Assembly: GCF_034424545.1 (NCBI RefSeq)
Contig: NZ_CP139970.1
Coordinates: forward strand, 3,596,001 to 3,660,000
Reading direction: 5' to 3'
Origin: Trinickia caryophylli
Lineage (GTDB): Bacteria; Pseudomonadota; Gammaproteobacteria; Burkholderiales; Burkholderiaceae
DNA length: 64,000 nucleotides
In this document: one piece after another, positions 7,549 through 15,874 of the stretch
Layout: each line of letters begins with the position of its first letter
Position numbering within the stretch: position 1 is the stretch's first letter
Notes under the pieces: generated by a model
What the model was told of the DNA's origin: nothing
The model's input: the letters and a program-made list of their open reading frames with translations, nothing else
Databases searched by the model: none
Translations under genes and position numbers: made by a program

Positions 7549-10500
7549 TCAAAACGAGACGATGGGTGCCGCCGCGGCCCCCGCCTTTGCGGCCTTCGAC
7601 GGCGTGCCCGCCGCACCCGCCACGTTTTTCGCGCGGGCCGGCGGCGGCCCGAAAAGCGGGGCGAGTTCGGGGCCGAGCGACTTCAACAACTGTACGGCCA
7701 TCGCGCTCGTGTACGAATAGCGCTCGGCGTAGGGTTCATGCGCGTAGGCGGTCAAGGTGCCGAAGAAGCGGTTGTCGATGACGAAAACGAACGTGGCCGT
7801 GCGATTGACCTTGCGCGACTCGATGAGGCGCGCGCCCGGCGCATAGACCTGGAAGCGCTGATCGCCGGTGCCCGTTTTGCCATAGACCTCGAACGCGCGT
7901 CCATCGGGCAGCGGCAGCCCGCCCGCGAGCCGTGCGCCGGTGCCGCCTTGCACCACGTCGTGCAGCAGCCGATGTACGACGTCGACGATTTCGGGCGCGA
8001 TCGCCGTGCCGCGCGCGCCTGCCGCGTGAGCGAACGCGGTCTCGTACGGCGTGCCGGCGGCGAACTCGAGCGAGCCGATGCTGTGTGGCGGCAGCATCGT
8101 CCCATCGTTGGCGACGATGCCGATCAATTGCGCAAGCGCATCGGGCCGATCGCCCGATGCACCGACGGCGGCCGCATACGAGGGGGTGACGGTTTCGAAC
8201 GGGTAGCCGAGCGCGCGCCATGACCTGGCTATCCGCGCGTAGGCTTCGAGTTCCACCATGTGGCGGATGCGCCGGTCCTGCGCGCCGCGGTGACGCGTCT
8301 TGAAGAGCCACGCATAGGACGTAAGCCGTGCGTCCTTGCTCGCGGCCCTCAGCTCGCCCTCCGATGCGCGCGGGTGCGCGCGCAGGTAGTTCAGCATCCA
8401 AAGCTCGACGGGGTGCACGCGCGCGATGTAGCCCCGGTCGTTGAGATCGAACTTGTCGGGGCCGTATTTCGCATAGAGCTTGCCGAGATCGTCGTCCTTG
8501 AGCGACGCGTTCGGGGTGCCCTTCAGCGCGGCGCGCATGCGCCTGTCGAACCAGCCGCGCGGGCCATCGGGGACGACGCTGCGCAAGACGGTGGCCACCT
8601 TCGCCGGCGCCTTGCTGCGCATGCCGGCAATGAGCTTGTCGAGCGCGGCATCGGGCGTTTCGCCCTTGTACTTCACATAGAACCGATGCAGATAGACGAG
8701 GCTTTCCTGATCGGCGAATCGAGTGAGATAGCTGCGCCGGAGCGCGGGGTCGTCGAGCCACCGCTGCGAGGGGCCGGCCGCATCGACCATCTCGTAGCGG
8801 ACGATGTCGCGCATCAGCCGCACGAACACGAGGTTGACCGAATGCTGAAAGGCGTCGTGCACGGTCAGGATGCGCCCGTTGTCCGACTTGTCGAAATTCG
8901 TGAATGCTTGCAGCCCGCCGCCGGTGGAGAACATCTCGCCGGGGCTCGCCGAGTATTTGCGCTCGACCGCGGCCTGCAGCATCGTGGGTAGCGAGCGGTC
9001 GTTCGTGTGCGCGAGATAATCGAGCGCCCAGCGCGTGAGCGCATCGCTCGGATCGGGGCGCACGCGTTTCAACTCGGCGCCCGAGAGCGCGCCGTACCGT
9101 GCGTGCAGCGCTTCGACAACCTGCAAATACGTGATGATCGTACGCAGCTTGGCCGTGGACCCGAGGTTCAATCTTGCCCCGCGGTTGATGTCGAACGGCT
9201 GGTTGACGCTGTCCGTCTGCACGCGCAGCAGGTTTTCGCCGTTGCGGCGTTCGAAGAGCGTGAAGCTGAACGCGATCTTCGATGGATCGTCGCCGGGGCG
9301 CAGCATCTCGAAGCCATAGAGCCCCGCTGCTTTCGCGCCTTCGGCCGTGCTCGCGCGCGCGAGACGATCGCTTACTTCGGCTTGTACGTGCTTGTTCAGT
9401 GTCGAATGCACGGTGAGGTCGAGGCGATCGAGATCGTAGACGTTGGCGACGCCCAGCGCGTTCATCAACTGCGCGCGCAGCAAGGTGACGGCCTTGCGGG
9501 CGACGTACGAGGTCGCCGGTGGTGGCGGGGGCGCGCGACGCAATTCGAGGCGTTCGGCGAGCGCGGCGTCGCGCAGTGCGGTCGTGATGACACCGTTGGC
9601 CGCCAGCACGCGCACGTAGCTGTCCGTCAGGCGATCGAGCGCCGCCGGGTTGCGCACGAGAAAATACGACGGCGCACGCTGCGCAATGAGCAAGGAGAGC
9701 ATCTGCTTGAACGCGAGCGCCTGTTGAGCCGTCTGCTCGGGCGGCGTTGCCTCGTTGAGACCTTGCACGCTGGCCTGCGAGAGCAACTGGTTCACTTCGT
9801 CGAAATCGCGTCCGTACCAGGCCGTCAAACCGTCGCCCAATCCTTCGATCTCGCCCACGCCCGGCTGCGCCGCGAGGGGTACCGTGTTCAGGTAGTGCAC
9901 GACGATCCCGCGCCGTGCCGGCAGCGTCTCTTCGCCGCCGAGGTAGGCGCGCACGGAAGCCGATGCGATCTGACGCAGCTTTTCGGGCGGGGTGGACGTG
10001 CGCCCGCCGGGAGAGTGGCGGAATTTCTCGATCTGCGTGGCGAGCGTGCTGCCGCCCGGCGTCGACTGATGGCGGTTCACGAGCCTCAGCACCTGATCGC
10101 TCAGCGCGCGCGAGAAGCGGCCCCAGTCGATCGCGGGATTGCGGTAAGGCTGGCTCGAATCGAGCAGATAGCGGTCTTCGATGAACGTGAGCGCGCTCAC
10201 GACGAGCGGCGGGATCGATTCGAAATCGGCGTAGACGAGCGCCGGGTAGCGCGCCTGAAAAAGCGGCTCGCCCGTCGTGTCGAAAAGCCGCAGGCCGCCT
10301 TGATCCTTCTCCGCGTAAGGGACGAAGAGGCCATGATCGGCGATTGACGCCATCGTCGGCGAAATACGCGCTTGCCGGGTCACCTCGTAACCGCGCGTGG
10401 CAAGCCGCTTTTGAAAGTCAGGCAGACGCGCGTAGCCGAGCCGTCCGTCGTATGGGCCGTGCGCGGGGAAGCGGATGCTGTAGCTCGCCCCGCTTTCGAC

Positions 10501-10695
10501 CGAAAAGCCCACGTCGTGGTCGAGCCGCGCCAGATAGCGCGCCTGCAGCCGGGAACTCTGCATCTCGATCGAGGCAAGGTAGGCGACAACGGCGACCAGG
10601 GCCGCGGCGGCGAGCCCAAGGAGCCACTTCAAGCGCGCGCCGGGCGACATCGTGGCGATGGCGCGCAACGGCATTCGGGCGAGCGGGCGGTTCAT
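7549..10695 (-). CDS. Bifunctional transglycosylase/transpeptidase penicillin-binding protein (large, PBP1-like)
   Basis: This 1048-residue protein has one N-terminal transmembrane anchor (about 24-42) and a periplasmic body. A GT51 transglycosylase domain covers about 150-320: E173 in FIEDRYLL is the expected catalytic glutamate, and GGSTLATQ at 214-221 is the second motif. The penicillin-binding transpeptidase domain has all three motifs: STAK (513-516), SVN (619-621) and KTGT (939-942). It should polymerise and cross-link peptidoglycan. It is longer than usual class A enzymes because about 300 residues separate SVN from KTG, with an Arg/Lys-rich insertion at about 650-800. The start is supported by AAGGAG six bases upstream. 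It is not the standard mrcA/ponA by length and motif context, so no symbol is given. Confidence 0.85.
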   Translation of the reverse strand: MNRPLARMPLRAIATMSPGARLKWLLGLAAAALVAVVAYLASIEMQSSRLQARYLARLDHDVGFSVESGASYSIRFPAHGPYDGRLGYARLPDFQKRLATRGYEVTRQARISPTMASIADHGLFVPYAEKDQGGLRLFDTTGEPLFQARYPALVYADFESIPPLVVSALTFIEDRYLLDSSQPYRNPAIDWGRFSRALSDQVLRLVNRHQSTPGGSTLATQIEKFRHSPGGRTSTPPEKLRQIASASVRAYLGGEETLPARRGIVVHYLNTVPLAAQPGVGEIEGLGDGLTAWYGRDFDEVNQLLSQASVQGLNEATPPEQTAQQALAFKQMLSLLIAQRAPSYFLVRNPAALDRLTDSYVRVLAANGVITTALRDAALAERLELRRAPPPPPATSYVARKAVTLLRAQLMNALGVANVYDLDRLDLTVHSTLNKHVQAEVSDRLARASTAEGAKAAGLYGFEMLRPGDDPSKIAFSFTLFERRNGENLLRVQTDSVNQPFDINRGARLNLGSTAKLRTIITYLQVVEALHARYGALSGAELKRVRPDPSDALTRWALDYLAHTNDRSLPTMLQAAVERKYSASPGEMFSTGGGLQAFTNFDKSDNGRILTVHDAFQHSVNLVFVRLMRDIVRYEMVDAAGPSQRWLDDPALRRSYLTRFADQESLVYLHRFYVKYKGETPDAALDKLIAGMRSKAPAKVATVLRSVVPDGPRGWFDRRMRAALKGTPNASLKDDDLGKLYAKYGPDKFDLNDRGYIARVHPVELWMLNYLRAHPRASEGELRAASKDARLTSYAWLFKTRHRGAQDRRIRHMVELEAYARIARSWRALGYPFETVTPSYAAAVGASGDRPDALAQLIGIVANDGTMLPPHSIGSLEFAAGTPYETAFAHAAGARGTAIAPEIVDVVHRLLHDVVQGGTGARLAGGLPLPDGRAFEVYGKTGTGDQRFQVYAPGARLIESRKVNRTATFVFVIDNRFFGTLTAYAHEPYAERYSYTSAMAVQLLKSLGPELAPLFGPPPARAKNVAGAAGTPSKAAKAGAAAAPIVSF

Positions 10696-11093
10696 GTTGG
10701 CTCCTTGATGCCTCGGCGCGACGGCGATTCCGTGGTCTCCCGGAACGTCGTGACGTCCGTATTAGTTTAATCATGCTCCGGCGCTATGGGCAGCCGCTGT
10801 GGCGTGGCGCACGAATCGCACAGCCGGGCATCCGTCGGCGCAAGGAGACGACCGCGTGCAGCGTCTCCGGGAGTCGAGCAAGCCCTGCGCCAGTCCGAAA
10901 GACGGCGGCGTTTGACGCTTGTTCGGGGTCGGACGACTTTTAAAAGCGGTTCCCGAGTTTGGGAAGAGGAGCACTTCGAATTTTGAGACGGATGTGCGAA
11001 ATGTCGGAGGACGCGCGTCTTTGCATGGATGGGATCGGTTCTCCGCCTGGACGATCGCGAAAAAGCGTAGCGCGCGGCGAGTGATACCGAACT

Positions 11094-11111
11094 GTCTGAT
11101 CTCATGCAGAC
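11094..11111. promoter_or_regulatory. 18-bp dyad GTCTG-N8-CAGAC, possible lux-type box
   Basis: The arms GTCTG and CAGAC are perfect inverted repeats separated by ATCTCATG, 240 bp before luxR. Size and CTG/CAG ends recall lux boxes, which usually have CTG-N10-CAG. The spacing here is 8, so the match is imperfect. Binding by the adjacent LuxR is a guess. Confidence 0.3.
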
Positions 11112-11301
11112 CGCGGCGAGTGGAGTAGCATACGCCGCGCAGTTCGACGCACGGTTGCGACCGTCGCGATCAGCAGATCCACGCTGAAATAAAGAGCCTT
11201 TGGCGCGTACCTCACTCGAGAGCCGGCGCTCGCATTGCGAGCGAGGCGGGGGCGCGCCGGGATGTCGATACTTCGGCCGCGTCACGCGGCCGTTTCGTCA
11301 T

Positions 11302-11333
11302 CGCGCATGCGCGTTTCGCGCCGCGCGTGCGCG
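11302..11333 (+). promoter_or_regulatory. Leader hairpin just before the luxR Shine-Dalgarno
   Basis: A 12-bp stem (11302-11313 with 11322-11333, one G-U pair) with an 8-nt loop ends six bases before the AGGAGG of luxR. It could hinder or tune ribosome access. All pairs are GC except two. Confidence 0.4.
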
Positions 11334-11350
11334 ACGACCAGGAGGCATCA

Positions 11351-12064
11351 ATGAGAAGCTGGGCCGAGGAACTGGTGGGCGAGTTCAACGAGACGGACTC
11401 GGATGCGCAGGTGTTCGCCAAAATCGAAAGCGCGGCAAACCATCTTGGTTTCGAGTATTGCGCGTACGCATTGCGCGCGCCATGGCCGTTGTCGAAACCG
11501 AAAACGCGCCTCGTCAACAACTACCCCGAATGGTGGCAAAGGCGCTACGAGGAGGCGCGCTACATCGAGATCGATCCGACCGTGCGGCACGCGCGACGCT
11601 CCCGCACGCCGGTCATATGGAGCGATGCACTTTTCGCCGAGGCGCCTCAGCTGTGGCGTGAGGCGCGCTCTGTCGGACTGCGCGTCGGGTGGGCGCAATC
11701 GGCCTTCGATAGTTGCGGGGTGGCGGGCATGTTGACGCTCGCGCGCTCGGACGGCCCGCTGACGGCGGACGAACTGACCGAGAAAGAAGCGCGCATGCGC
11801 TGGCTCGTCAACACCGCGCATCTGGCGCTCAAGCGGGTGCTGATGCCGAAGCTCATGGACGATCCCGAGCGCGGTTTGACCGAGCGCGAAATCGAGGTCC
11901 TGAAGTGGGCGGCCGATGGCAAGACGTCGGGCGAGATCTCGAAGATCCTCGTCATCTCGGTCGATACCGTCAACTTCCATGTGAAGAATGCGGTGACGAA
12001 GCTCAAGAGCGCGAACAAGACCGCGGCGGTGGTGCGCGCAGCGATGCTCGGCCTCCTGCATTAG
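11351..12064 (+). CDS. LuxR-family regulator with autoinducer-binding domain (LuxR solo)
   Basis: This 237-residue protein has an N-terminal acyl-homoserine-lactone-binding domain (about 15-160) and a C-terminal GerE/LuxR helix-turn-helix (about 172-237, LTEREIEVLKWAADGKTSGE). The ligand-pocket residues conserved in TraR and LasR are present: W62, Y66, D75-P76, W90 and G113. It should therefore bind an acyl-homoserine lactone or a related signal and then DNA. The start is fixed by AGGAGG five bases before ATG. No luxI synthase gene lies anywhere in the window, so it is a solo or orphan receptor. Neighbours are a lone ABC ATPase (convergent), an alpha/beta hydrolase and a phosphopantetheinyl transferase, none an obvious quorum partner. 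Confidence 0.9.
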   Translation: MRSWAEELVGEFNETDSDAQVFAKIESAANHLGFEYCAYALRAPWPLSKPKTRLVNNYPEWWQRRYEEARYIEIDPTVRHARRSRTPVIWSDALFAEAPQLWREARSVGLRVGWAQSAFDSCGVAGMLTLARSDGPLTADELTEKEARMRWLVNTAHLALKRVLMPKLMDDPERGLTEREIEVLKWAADGKTSGEISKILVISVDTVNFHVKNAVTKLKSANKTAAVVRAAMLGLLH

Positions 12065-12166
12065 GGCCTGCTCGCGGTGAGCGCGGGCTTGCGAGACGCG
12101 CCTTGCAGACCCGGCCCGGCCGGCACCCGCCCGAGCACCCGAGCACGGCGGGCGAGCCGCGGATGC

Positions 12167-12898
12167 TCATGTCGGCCGCGGCGATGGTGCGGGCCGGCCG
12201 CCGCGCAACGGCGAATCGCTCGTGCGCCGCTCGCCGCCCGATACGATGCGGCCCTGGGCGAGACGGTAGGCGTCGCTCGCGAGGCGCAGCAGCGGCGTAT
12301 GCGGTTCGCGCGCGCCGAGCAGCACGCCAATGCCGTCGCGATTGAGTTCGGCGAGCCATGCGCAGATGTCGTCGGCGGTGCCGGGCGGCAGATCGGCAGT
12401 CGGATCGTCGATGAGCAGCATCGTCGGGCGCGACATCAATGCTCGCCCGATCGCGAGCAGTTGCTGATCGCTGCTCGAAAGCTGGCACGCGCTTTCCTGG
12501 GCGCGCGCGCCCAGGCGCGGAAAGCGCTCGAAGAGCCGGGCGGCGTCGGCTTCAACGCGGGCGCGGTCGGGCTCGCGCCAGACGTACGCGAGCAAGTTCT
12601 CGCGCACCGACAGATTGCGAAACAGCAAGCGGTTTTGCGGTACCCAGGCGATGCCGCGCGCGGCGATTTCGTTGGCTCGTTTGCGGCGGATTTCCTCGCC
12701 GGCGAACCGGATAGAGCCGCGGCTCGGGCGCACGAGTCCGGCGACGGTCATGAGCAGGGTGCTTTTGCCCGCGCCAGGCTCGCCGAGCACACAAGCCGTC
12801 GAACCGGGTGCCACGCTCAGCGAGACGTCGTCGAGTACCGCGGTGGCACCGCGCGCTGCGGCGAGCGCCAGGATCTGCAGCAGTGGCGGGCAGCTCAA
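12167..12898 (-). CDS. Lone ABC-type ATPase, LivF-like, with altered signature and Walker B
   Basis: This 243-residue ATP-binding protein resembles branched-chain amino-acid or urea transporter ATPases (LivF/UrtE). Walker A is intact (GEPGAGKST, 39-47). The LSGGQ signature is replaced by LSSSDQQ (140-146), and the catalytic Glu after Walker B is Asp (LLIDDP, D165). No permease, binding protein or LivG partner lies nearby. The start is TTG, supported by GAGGGAG seven bases upstream. The C-terminal 20 residues are Ser/Pro/Arg-rich and unlike the family. It may be a decaying transporter component, or it may act with distant subunits. It is convergent with luxR. Confidence 0.75.
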   Translation of the reverse strand: MSCPPLLQILALAAARGATAVLDDVSLSVAPGSTACVLGEPGAGKSTLLMTVAGLVRPSRGSIRFAGEEIRRKRANEIAARGIAWVPQNRLLFRNLSVRENLLAYVWREPDRARVEADAARLFERFPRLGARAQESACQLSSSDQQLLAIGRALMSRPTMLLIDDPTADLPPGTADDICAWLAELNRDGIGVLLGAREPHTPLLRLASDAYRLAQGRIVSGGERRTSDSPLRGGRPAPSPRPT

Positions 12899-13150
12899 GC
12901 GCGGTCTCCCTCAGTCGCAATGCGGTCGATTTCACCCGTTGCGCGCACCTGCGACAACTACCAGAAATCAGGATGGCGGTGTATTGGGCCGGCCCGGACG
13001 AGGTTCGTCGATGCGTAGGTCGACATACGAGCGCCGGCCGTGTCTGAAGGCATGGGTACCCGGTCGTCATATCATTGCGCACGAAGGTTCGACTATGTCG
13101 CTGTTTCGCGATTCGACAGGGCGGTGCACGCACCGGAAGGGGATGAGACG

Positions 13151-14191
13151 ATGACGGAAGCGAGAGACGTTCCCGCACCTGAACCCGTGTGGTTCGACGC
13201 CGAGGACGGCTATCGGCTCGGCGGTTTCGTCTGGCATGCGGATAGGCCTGCCGCGGCAGATGCCGGTCACCCAGGCGGCGCCCGCTCGGTGGTGGTCGTC
13301 AACGCGGCCACCTCGGTGCGCTGCCGCTATTACTTCCGCTTTGCGGCCCGCGTGGCTGCACAGGGCCACGATGTGGTGCTCTACGACTATCGCGGCATCG
13401 GCGAGTCGCGCCCGCCGCGGCTTGCTGGTCTTCGTGCGACATGGCTCGACTGGGGCCGCCTCGACTGCGAAGCGGCGCTGCGTTTTGCCCTCCATCGCTT
13501 TCCGGGCAAGCCGCTCGATGTGGTTGCGCACAGCATCGGCGGATTCGTCGTCGGTCTCGCGCCGTCGAATCACACGTTACGGCGCGTTTTTACGATGGGC
13601 GCTCAGTACGCGTATTGGCGAGACTACGCGCAGCGGGAGCGCCTGGCGATGCTCGCGAAGTGGCATGTGGCCATGCCCGCGCTGGCCGCGCTCCTCGGCT
13701 ACGTTCCCGCCCGCCGGCTCGGCTGGATGGAAGATACGCCACGCGGTGTGGCGCTTGCGTGGAGCCGCAGCCGGGCGCGCTTCGAAGATACCTATCGGCG
13801 CGGGCCGCTGGCAGTGCCGCGGGCCGCGCGCGAGCGGCTCGTGAGCCAGTTCGCGCAATTGCGTGCGCCGATCTGCGCAGTGAGCGTGACCGACGATCCG
13901 TTCGGTACCGTACCGGCGATCGAGCGACTCCTGGGCTATTTCGCCGCGAGCGCCGAGCGCTTGCATGTGCGGCTGGCGCCGCGGCACATCGGCGCCGACG
14001 CGATCGGTCACTTTGCGTTTTTTCATCGGCGCTTCGAGCATACCCTCTGGCCGATCGCGTTGCATTGGCTCGCGACGGGCGCGCTCGTGCCCGCCTTCGG
14101 CGACATGCTCGTATCGCGGCGCGGTGCGGACGCGCCCCTTGCACCGTCGGTCTCATCGGGCGCCGCTTGCGAGGATGCGGATGCGGCATAG
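13151..14191 (+). CDS. Alpha/beta-fold hydrolase
   Basis: This 346-residue predicted cytoplasmic hydrolase has the nucleophile elbow HSIGG (S128) after a beta-strand (LDVV), and an upstream YDYRGIGES motif at about 78-86, typical of serine aminopeptidase/monoacylglycerol-lipase-like alpha/beta hydrolases. A C-terminal histidine candidate is in DAIGHFAFFH near residue 285. The substrate is unknown. The ATG giving MTEARDVPAPEP was chosen because AAGGGG precedes it at 8 bp and the family similarity starts just after it. The phosphopantetheinyl transferase follows by about 90 bp in the same direction and may be co-transcribed. Confidence 0.8.
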   Translation: MTEARDVPAPEPVWFDAEDGYRLGGFVWHADRPAAADAGHPGGARSVVVVNAATSVRCRYYFRFAARVAAQGHDVVLYDYRGIGESRPPRLAGLRATWLDWGRLDCEAALRFALHRFPGKPLDVVAHSIGGFVVGLAPSNHTLRRVFTMGAQYAYWRDYAQRERLAMLAKWHVAMPALAALLGYVPARRLGWMEDTPRGVALAWSRSRARFEDTYRRGPLAVPRAARERLVSQFAQLRAPICAVSVTDDPFGTVPAIERLLGYFAASAERLHVRLAPRHIGADAIGHFAFFHRRFEHTLWPIALHWLATGALVPAFGDMLVSRRGADAPLAPSVSSGAACEDADAA

Positions 14192-14284
14192 GACGCGACG
14201 GCAAGCCGTGGTTGGCGTGAACAGGCCCTTATCACCTGCCTTATCGCCTACCATTTGCGCTCTTACAGTGAAGGTTGGAACACT

Positions 14285-15070
14285 TTGCAACGCGATCAAC
14301 GTCCCGTTTTCGAGACAGTGGTGCTCGATGTGCCGGCGGCCGCCGAGGCCGGTGTGGAAGTGCTGCTCGTTTCGATCGAACTCGACGCCGCGCTCGATTC
14401 GCCGCAACTCGTCTCGCTCGACGACGATGAGCGCCGACGTGCGGCGCGCTTTCTCAGACGAGAAGACGCCGTGCGCCAGTCCGCGACGCGCGCGGCCCTG
14501 CGCGAAGCGCTCGGGGAGCGGTTGAGGGTGCCGCCCGGCTCGCTCGTGTTTTCTCGTGAGGAATCGGGCCGACCGCATCTGGCCGGTGGTGCCGATGGTG
14601 CCGATGGTGCCGATGCCGCGATCGATTTCAATGTGTCGCATTCGGGCGGTTATGCGCTGATTGCGCTTTCGGCGACGAGGCGTGTCGGCGTCGACATCGA
14701 ATCATGCCGGCAGGCGTTGGATTGGCGCCAGCTCGGTGCGAGCGTGTTTGCGCCCGAGGAAGCGGCGCGCGTCGCAGGGGTGGACGATGAACAAGGGCGC
14801 CGCACGTTCTTCGATGTATGGACGGCGAAGGAGGCACTCGTAAAAGCGCATGGCGCCGGCATCGCCATCGCCGAGGGCTTGTCCGGTTTCGCCGTGCTCG
14901 GCGAGCGGCATGGCGAAGGCCTGGCACCCGTCGTACGCGTCGTGGCGGGAGTGCGAAGGGCACCGTCCGAACCGTCTATTGCCGGGTTCGATGCGCGCTG
15001 GTTCCGCGCGCCGGCAGGCTACGCCGCGTGCGTGGCCTGGTCGCGCGCGCTGACCCGTCCGGCTCGCTGA
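14285..15070 (+). CDS. 4'-phosphopantetheinyl transferase, Sfp type
   Basis: This enzyme moves the phosphopantetheine arm from CoA to a serine on carrier proteins of polyketide, non-ribosomal peptide or fatty-acid synthases. Family motifs are clear: FNVSHSGG, GVDIES and WTAKEALVKAHGAG, which hold the CoA- and Mg-binding residues. The length (about 260 residues) fits Sfp-type enzymes, not the short AcpS. The start is uncertain. The frame is open from a TTG at 14255; TTG 14285 has GAAGG about 10 bases before it; GTG 14318 is a third option. No NRPS or PKS gene is in the window, so it probably serves clusters elsewhere. A small 9-bp repeat adds an (ADG)n stretch before the FNVSH motif. Confidence 0.85.
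   Translation: MQRDQRPVFETVVLDVPAAAEAGVEVLLVSIELDAALDSPQLVSLDDDERRRAARFLRREDAVRQSATRAALREALGERLRVPPGSLVFSREESGRPHLAGGADGADGADAAIDFNVSHSGGYALIALSATRRVGVDIESCRQALDWRQLGASVFAPEEAARVAGVDDEQGRRTFFDVWTAKEALVKAHGAGIAIAEGLSGFAVLGERHGEGLAPVVRVVAGVRRAPSEPSIAGFDARWFRAPAGYAACVAWSRALTRPAR
14588..14614 (+). repeat. Three copies of a 9-bp repeat GGTGCCGAT inside the PPTase gene
   Basis: Three exact tandem copies encode a GAD-type tripeptide run in a surface loop just before the FNVSH motif. The unit is a multiple of three, so copy-number change would not shift the frame. Confidence 0.85.
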
Positions 15071-15077
15071 CCGGATG

Positions 15078-15117
15078 CCCGTCTCGCGACGGGGAGCCGC
15101 CACGCCTGCCGTGGCGG
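15078..15117. terminator. Double hairpin between convergent PPTase and small hypothetical gene
   Basis: Two stems lie in tandem: CCCGTC-TCGC-GACGGG (15078-15093) and CCGCCACG-CCTGC-CGTGGCGG (15097-15117). They sit between two converging genes. No T run is visible, so termination in either direction is only likely. Confidence 0.4.
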
Positions 15118-15137
15118 GCGCTTCGCCGCGCGCGTGC

Positions 15138-15347
15138 TCACGATCCTCCGCCGTCCGATTCGTCGGATTCGGGTTCGTTGCGCACGGCATCGGCGAAGCG
15201 TGCGAGTGCCGCCAGCGAGCCGCTTACGCTCACATACTCCTCGCGCCCTATGCGCGCATCGAGGAGAACGGCCATGCCCGATTCTCTTGCCAGTTCGATG
15301 AGATCCATCTGTCGCTGTCCCTGTTGCGTCTGTCGTGTTTTGTTCAT
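15138..15347 (-). CDS. Small conserved hypothetical protein
   Basis: This 69-residue protein has a core of MDLIELARESGMAVLLDAR followed by IGREEYVSVSGSLAALARFADAV, which I recognise as a type of small protein common in Burkholderia without known function. It has no signal peptide or membrane helix, and the C terminus is acidic (EPESDESDGGG). Either the first ATG (MNKTRQ) or the internal ATG at 15308 (MDLIEL, preceded by CAGGGACAG) could be the start. It converges on the phosphopantetheinyl transferase gene. Confidence 0.6.
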   Translation of the reverse strand: MNKTRQTQQGQRQMDLIELARESGMAVLLDARIGREEYVSVSGSLAALARFADAVRNEPESDESDGGGS

Positions 15348-15631
15348 GACTGAATACGGTGTGCCCTATGGGCCGAACGGTGTTCGACCTGTGTTGCATC
15401 GGCGCGCCATGCCGCGTCTCGCCCCTCCACAAGCACAGGCCGTACCTGCTCCGTTGCGGTGGGTCGAGCCGATTCGCGTGCCCGCTCGCGGTGCCTGGCG
15501 TGCTCGTTGTTGCACCGGCGAGGGGCGCCGAGCGCATCGCTTGTACGCGTCGCACCGGTGCGCGGCCGCATGGAGCGGCGGTGGAGGACACGCCCCTCGC
15601 CACGGCCTGTCGTGACAGTCGTGGATTGAAA

Positions 15632-15641
15632 TGTCTAGACA
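15632..15641. promoter_or_regulatory. Palindrome TGTCTAGACA upstream of the hut operon
   Basis: A perfect 10-bp palindrome lies 180 bp before the main hut operator. It shares the TGT…ACA ends and could be a second, weaker site for HutC or another regulator. No further support is visible. Confidence 0.3.
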
Positions 15642-15781
15642 AGTAATGGGCCGATGACCGGCGCGCGAATCCGCCCGCGCAGTCGCGCGCCGCGCACCTG
15701 GAACACAGTCCGGAAGTCTGCGAATCTCCCTATGAAGACGGCTCGAAGCCGTTCTCCGCTCCGCTGTCGGCGGCCTCATGG

Positions 15782-15801
15782 AAATCCCTGAGGAGGGATT
15801 T
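15782..15801. promoter_or_regulatory. 8-bp inverted repeat AAATCCCT-GAGG-AGGGATTT before the hut operator
   Basis: A perfect dyad with a 4-bp centre lies 10 bp upstream of the hut palindrome, where an activator for a nitrogen- or carbon-controlled hut promoter could bind. It could also form a hairpin in a longer transcript. The binding protein is not known. Confidence 0.4.
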
Positions 15802-15811
15802 GTAAAAACGC

Positions 15812-15825
15812 GTTGTATATACAAC
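15812..15825. promoter_or_regulatory. hutC operator: HutC operator palindrome
   Basis: GTTGTATATACAAC is a perfect 14-bp palindrome 50 bp before the hutH start. It matches the TGTATATACA-type operators known for GntR/HutC repressors in Klebsiella and Pseudomonas. The central TATATAC probably overlaps the -10 region, so bound HutC would block RNA polymerase until urocanate releases it. The hutC gene is second in the operon, giving autoregulation. Confidence 0.75.
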
Positions 15826-15874
15826 TGAGTGCCGCTAGACTGCCACGTCATCGAATGACGCAACAGGACCTCCC

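Larger units (their letters stand above)
10696..11350. other. 655-bp intergenic region between the PBP gene and luxR
   Basis: I see no convincing gene here. It must hold the promoters of the minus-strand penicillin-binding protein and the plus-strand luxR. A TAATAC-like hexamer on the minus strand at 10759-10764 could be a -10 for the PBP gene (weak). A GTCTG-N8-CAGAC dyad and a strong hairpin close to the luxR ribosome-binding site are listed separately. Confidence 0.6.
15348..15874. other. 527-bp region upstream of hutH with several dyads
   Basis: I see no gene. The proximal 100 bp hold a hairpin-forming inverted repeat and the GTTGTATATACAAC palindrome; a TGTCTAGACA palindrome is further upstream. 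All three are listed separately. The rest is GC-rich with no clear signal. The small minus-strand gene's promoter should lie at the left end. Confidence 0.6.

Noticed and set aside
10696..11350. Short open frames between the PBP gene and luxR
   Set aside because: Arg/Ser-rich shadows with no start signal or recognisable domain.
11351..12064. A complete LuxI/LuxR quorum-sensing pair
   Set aside because: No autoinducer synthase gene is found anywhere in the window; only the receptor is present.
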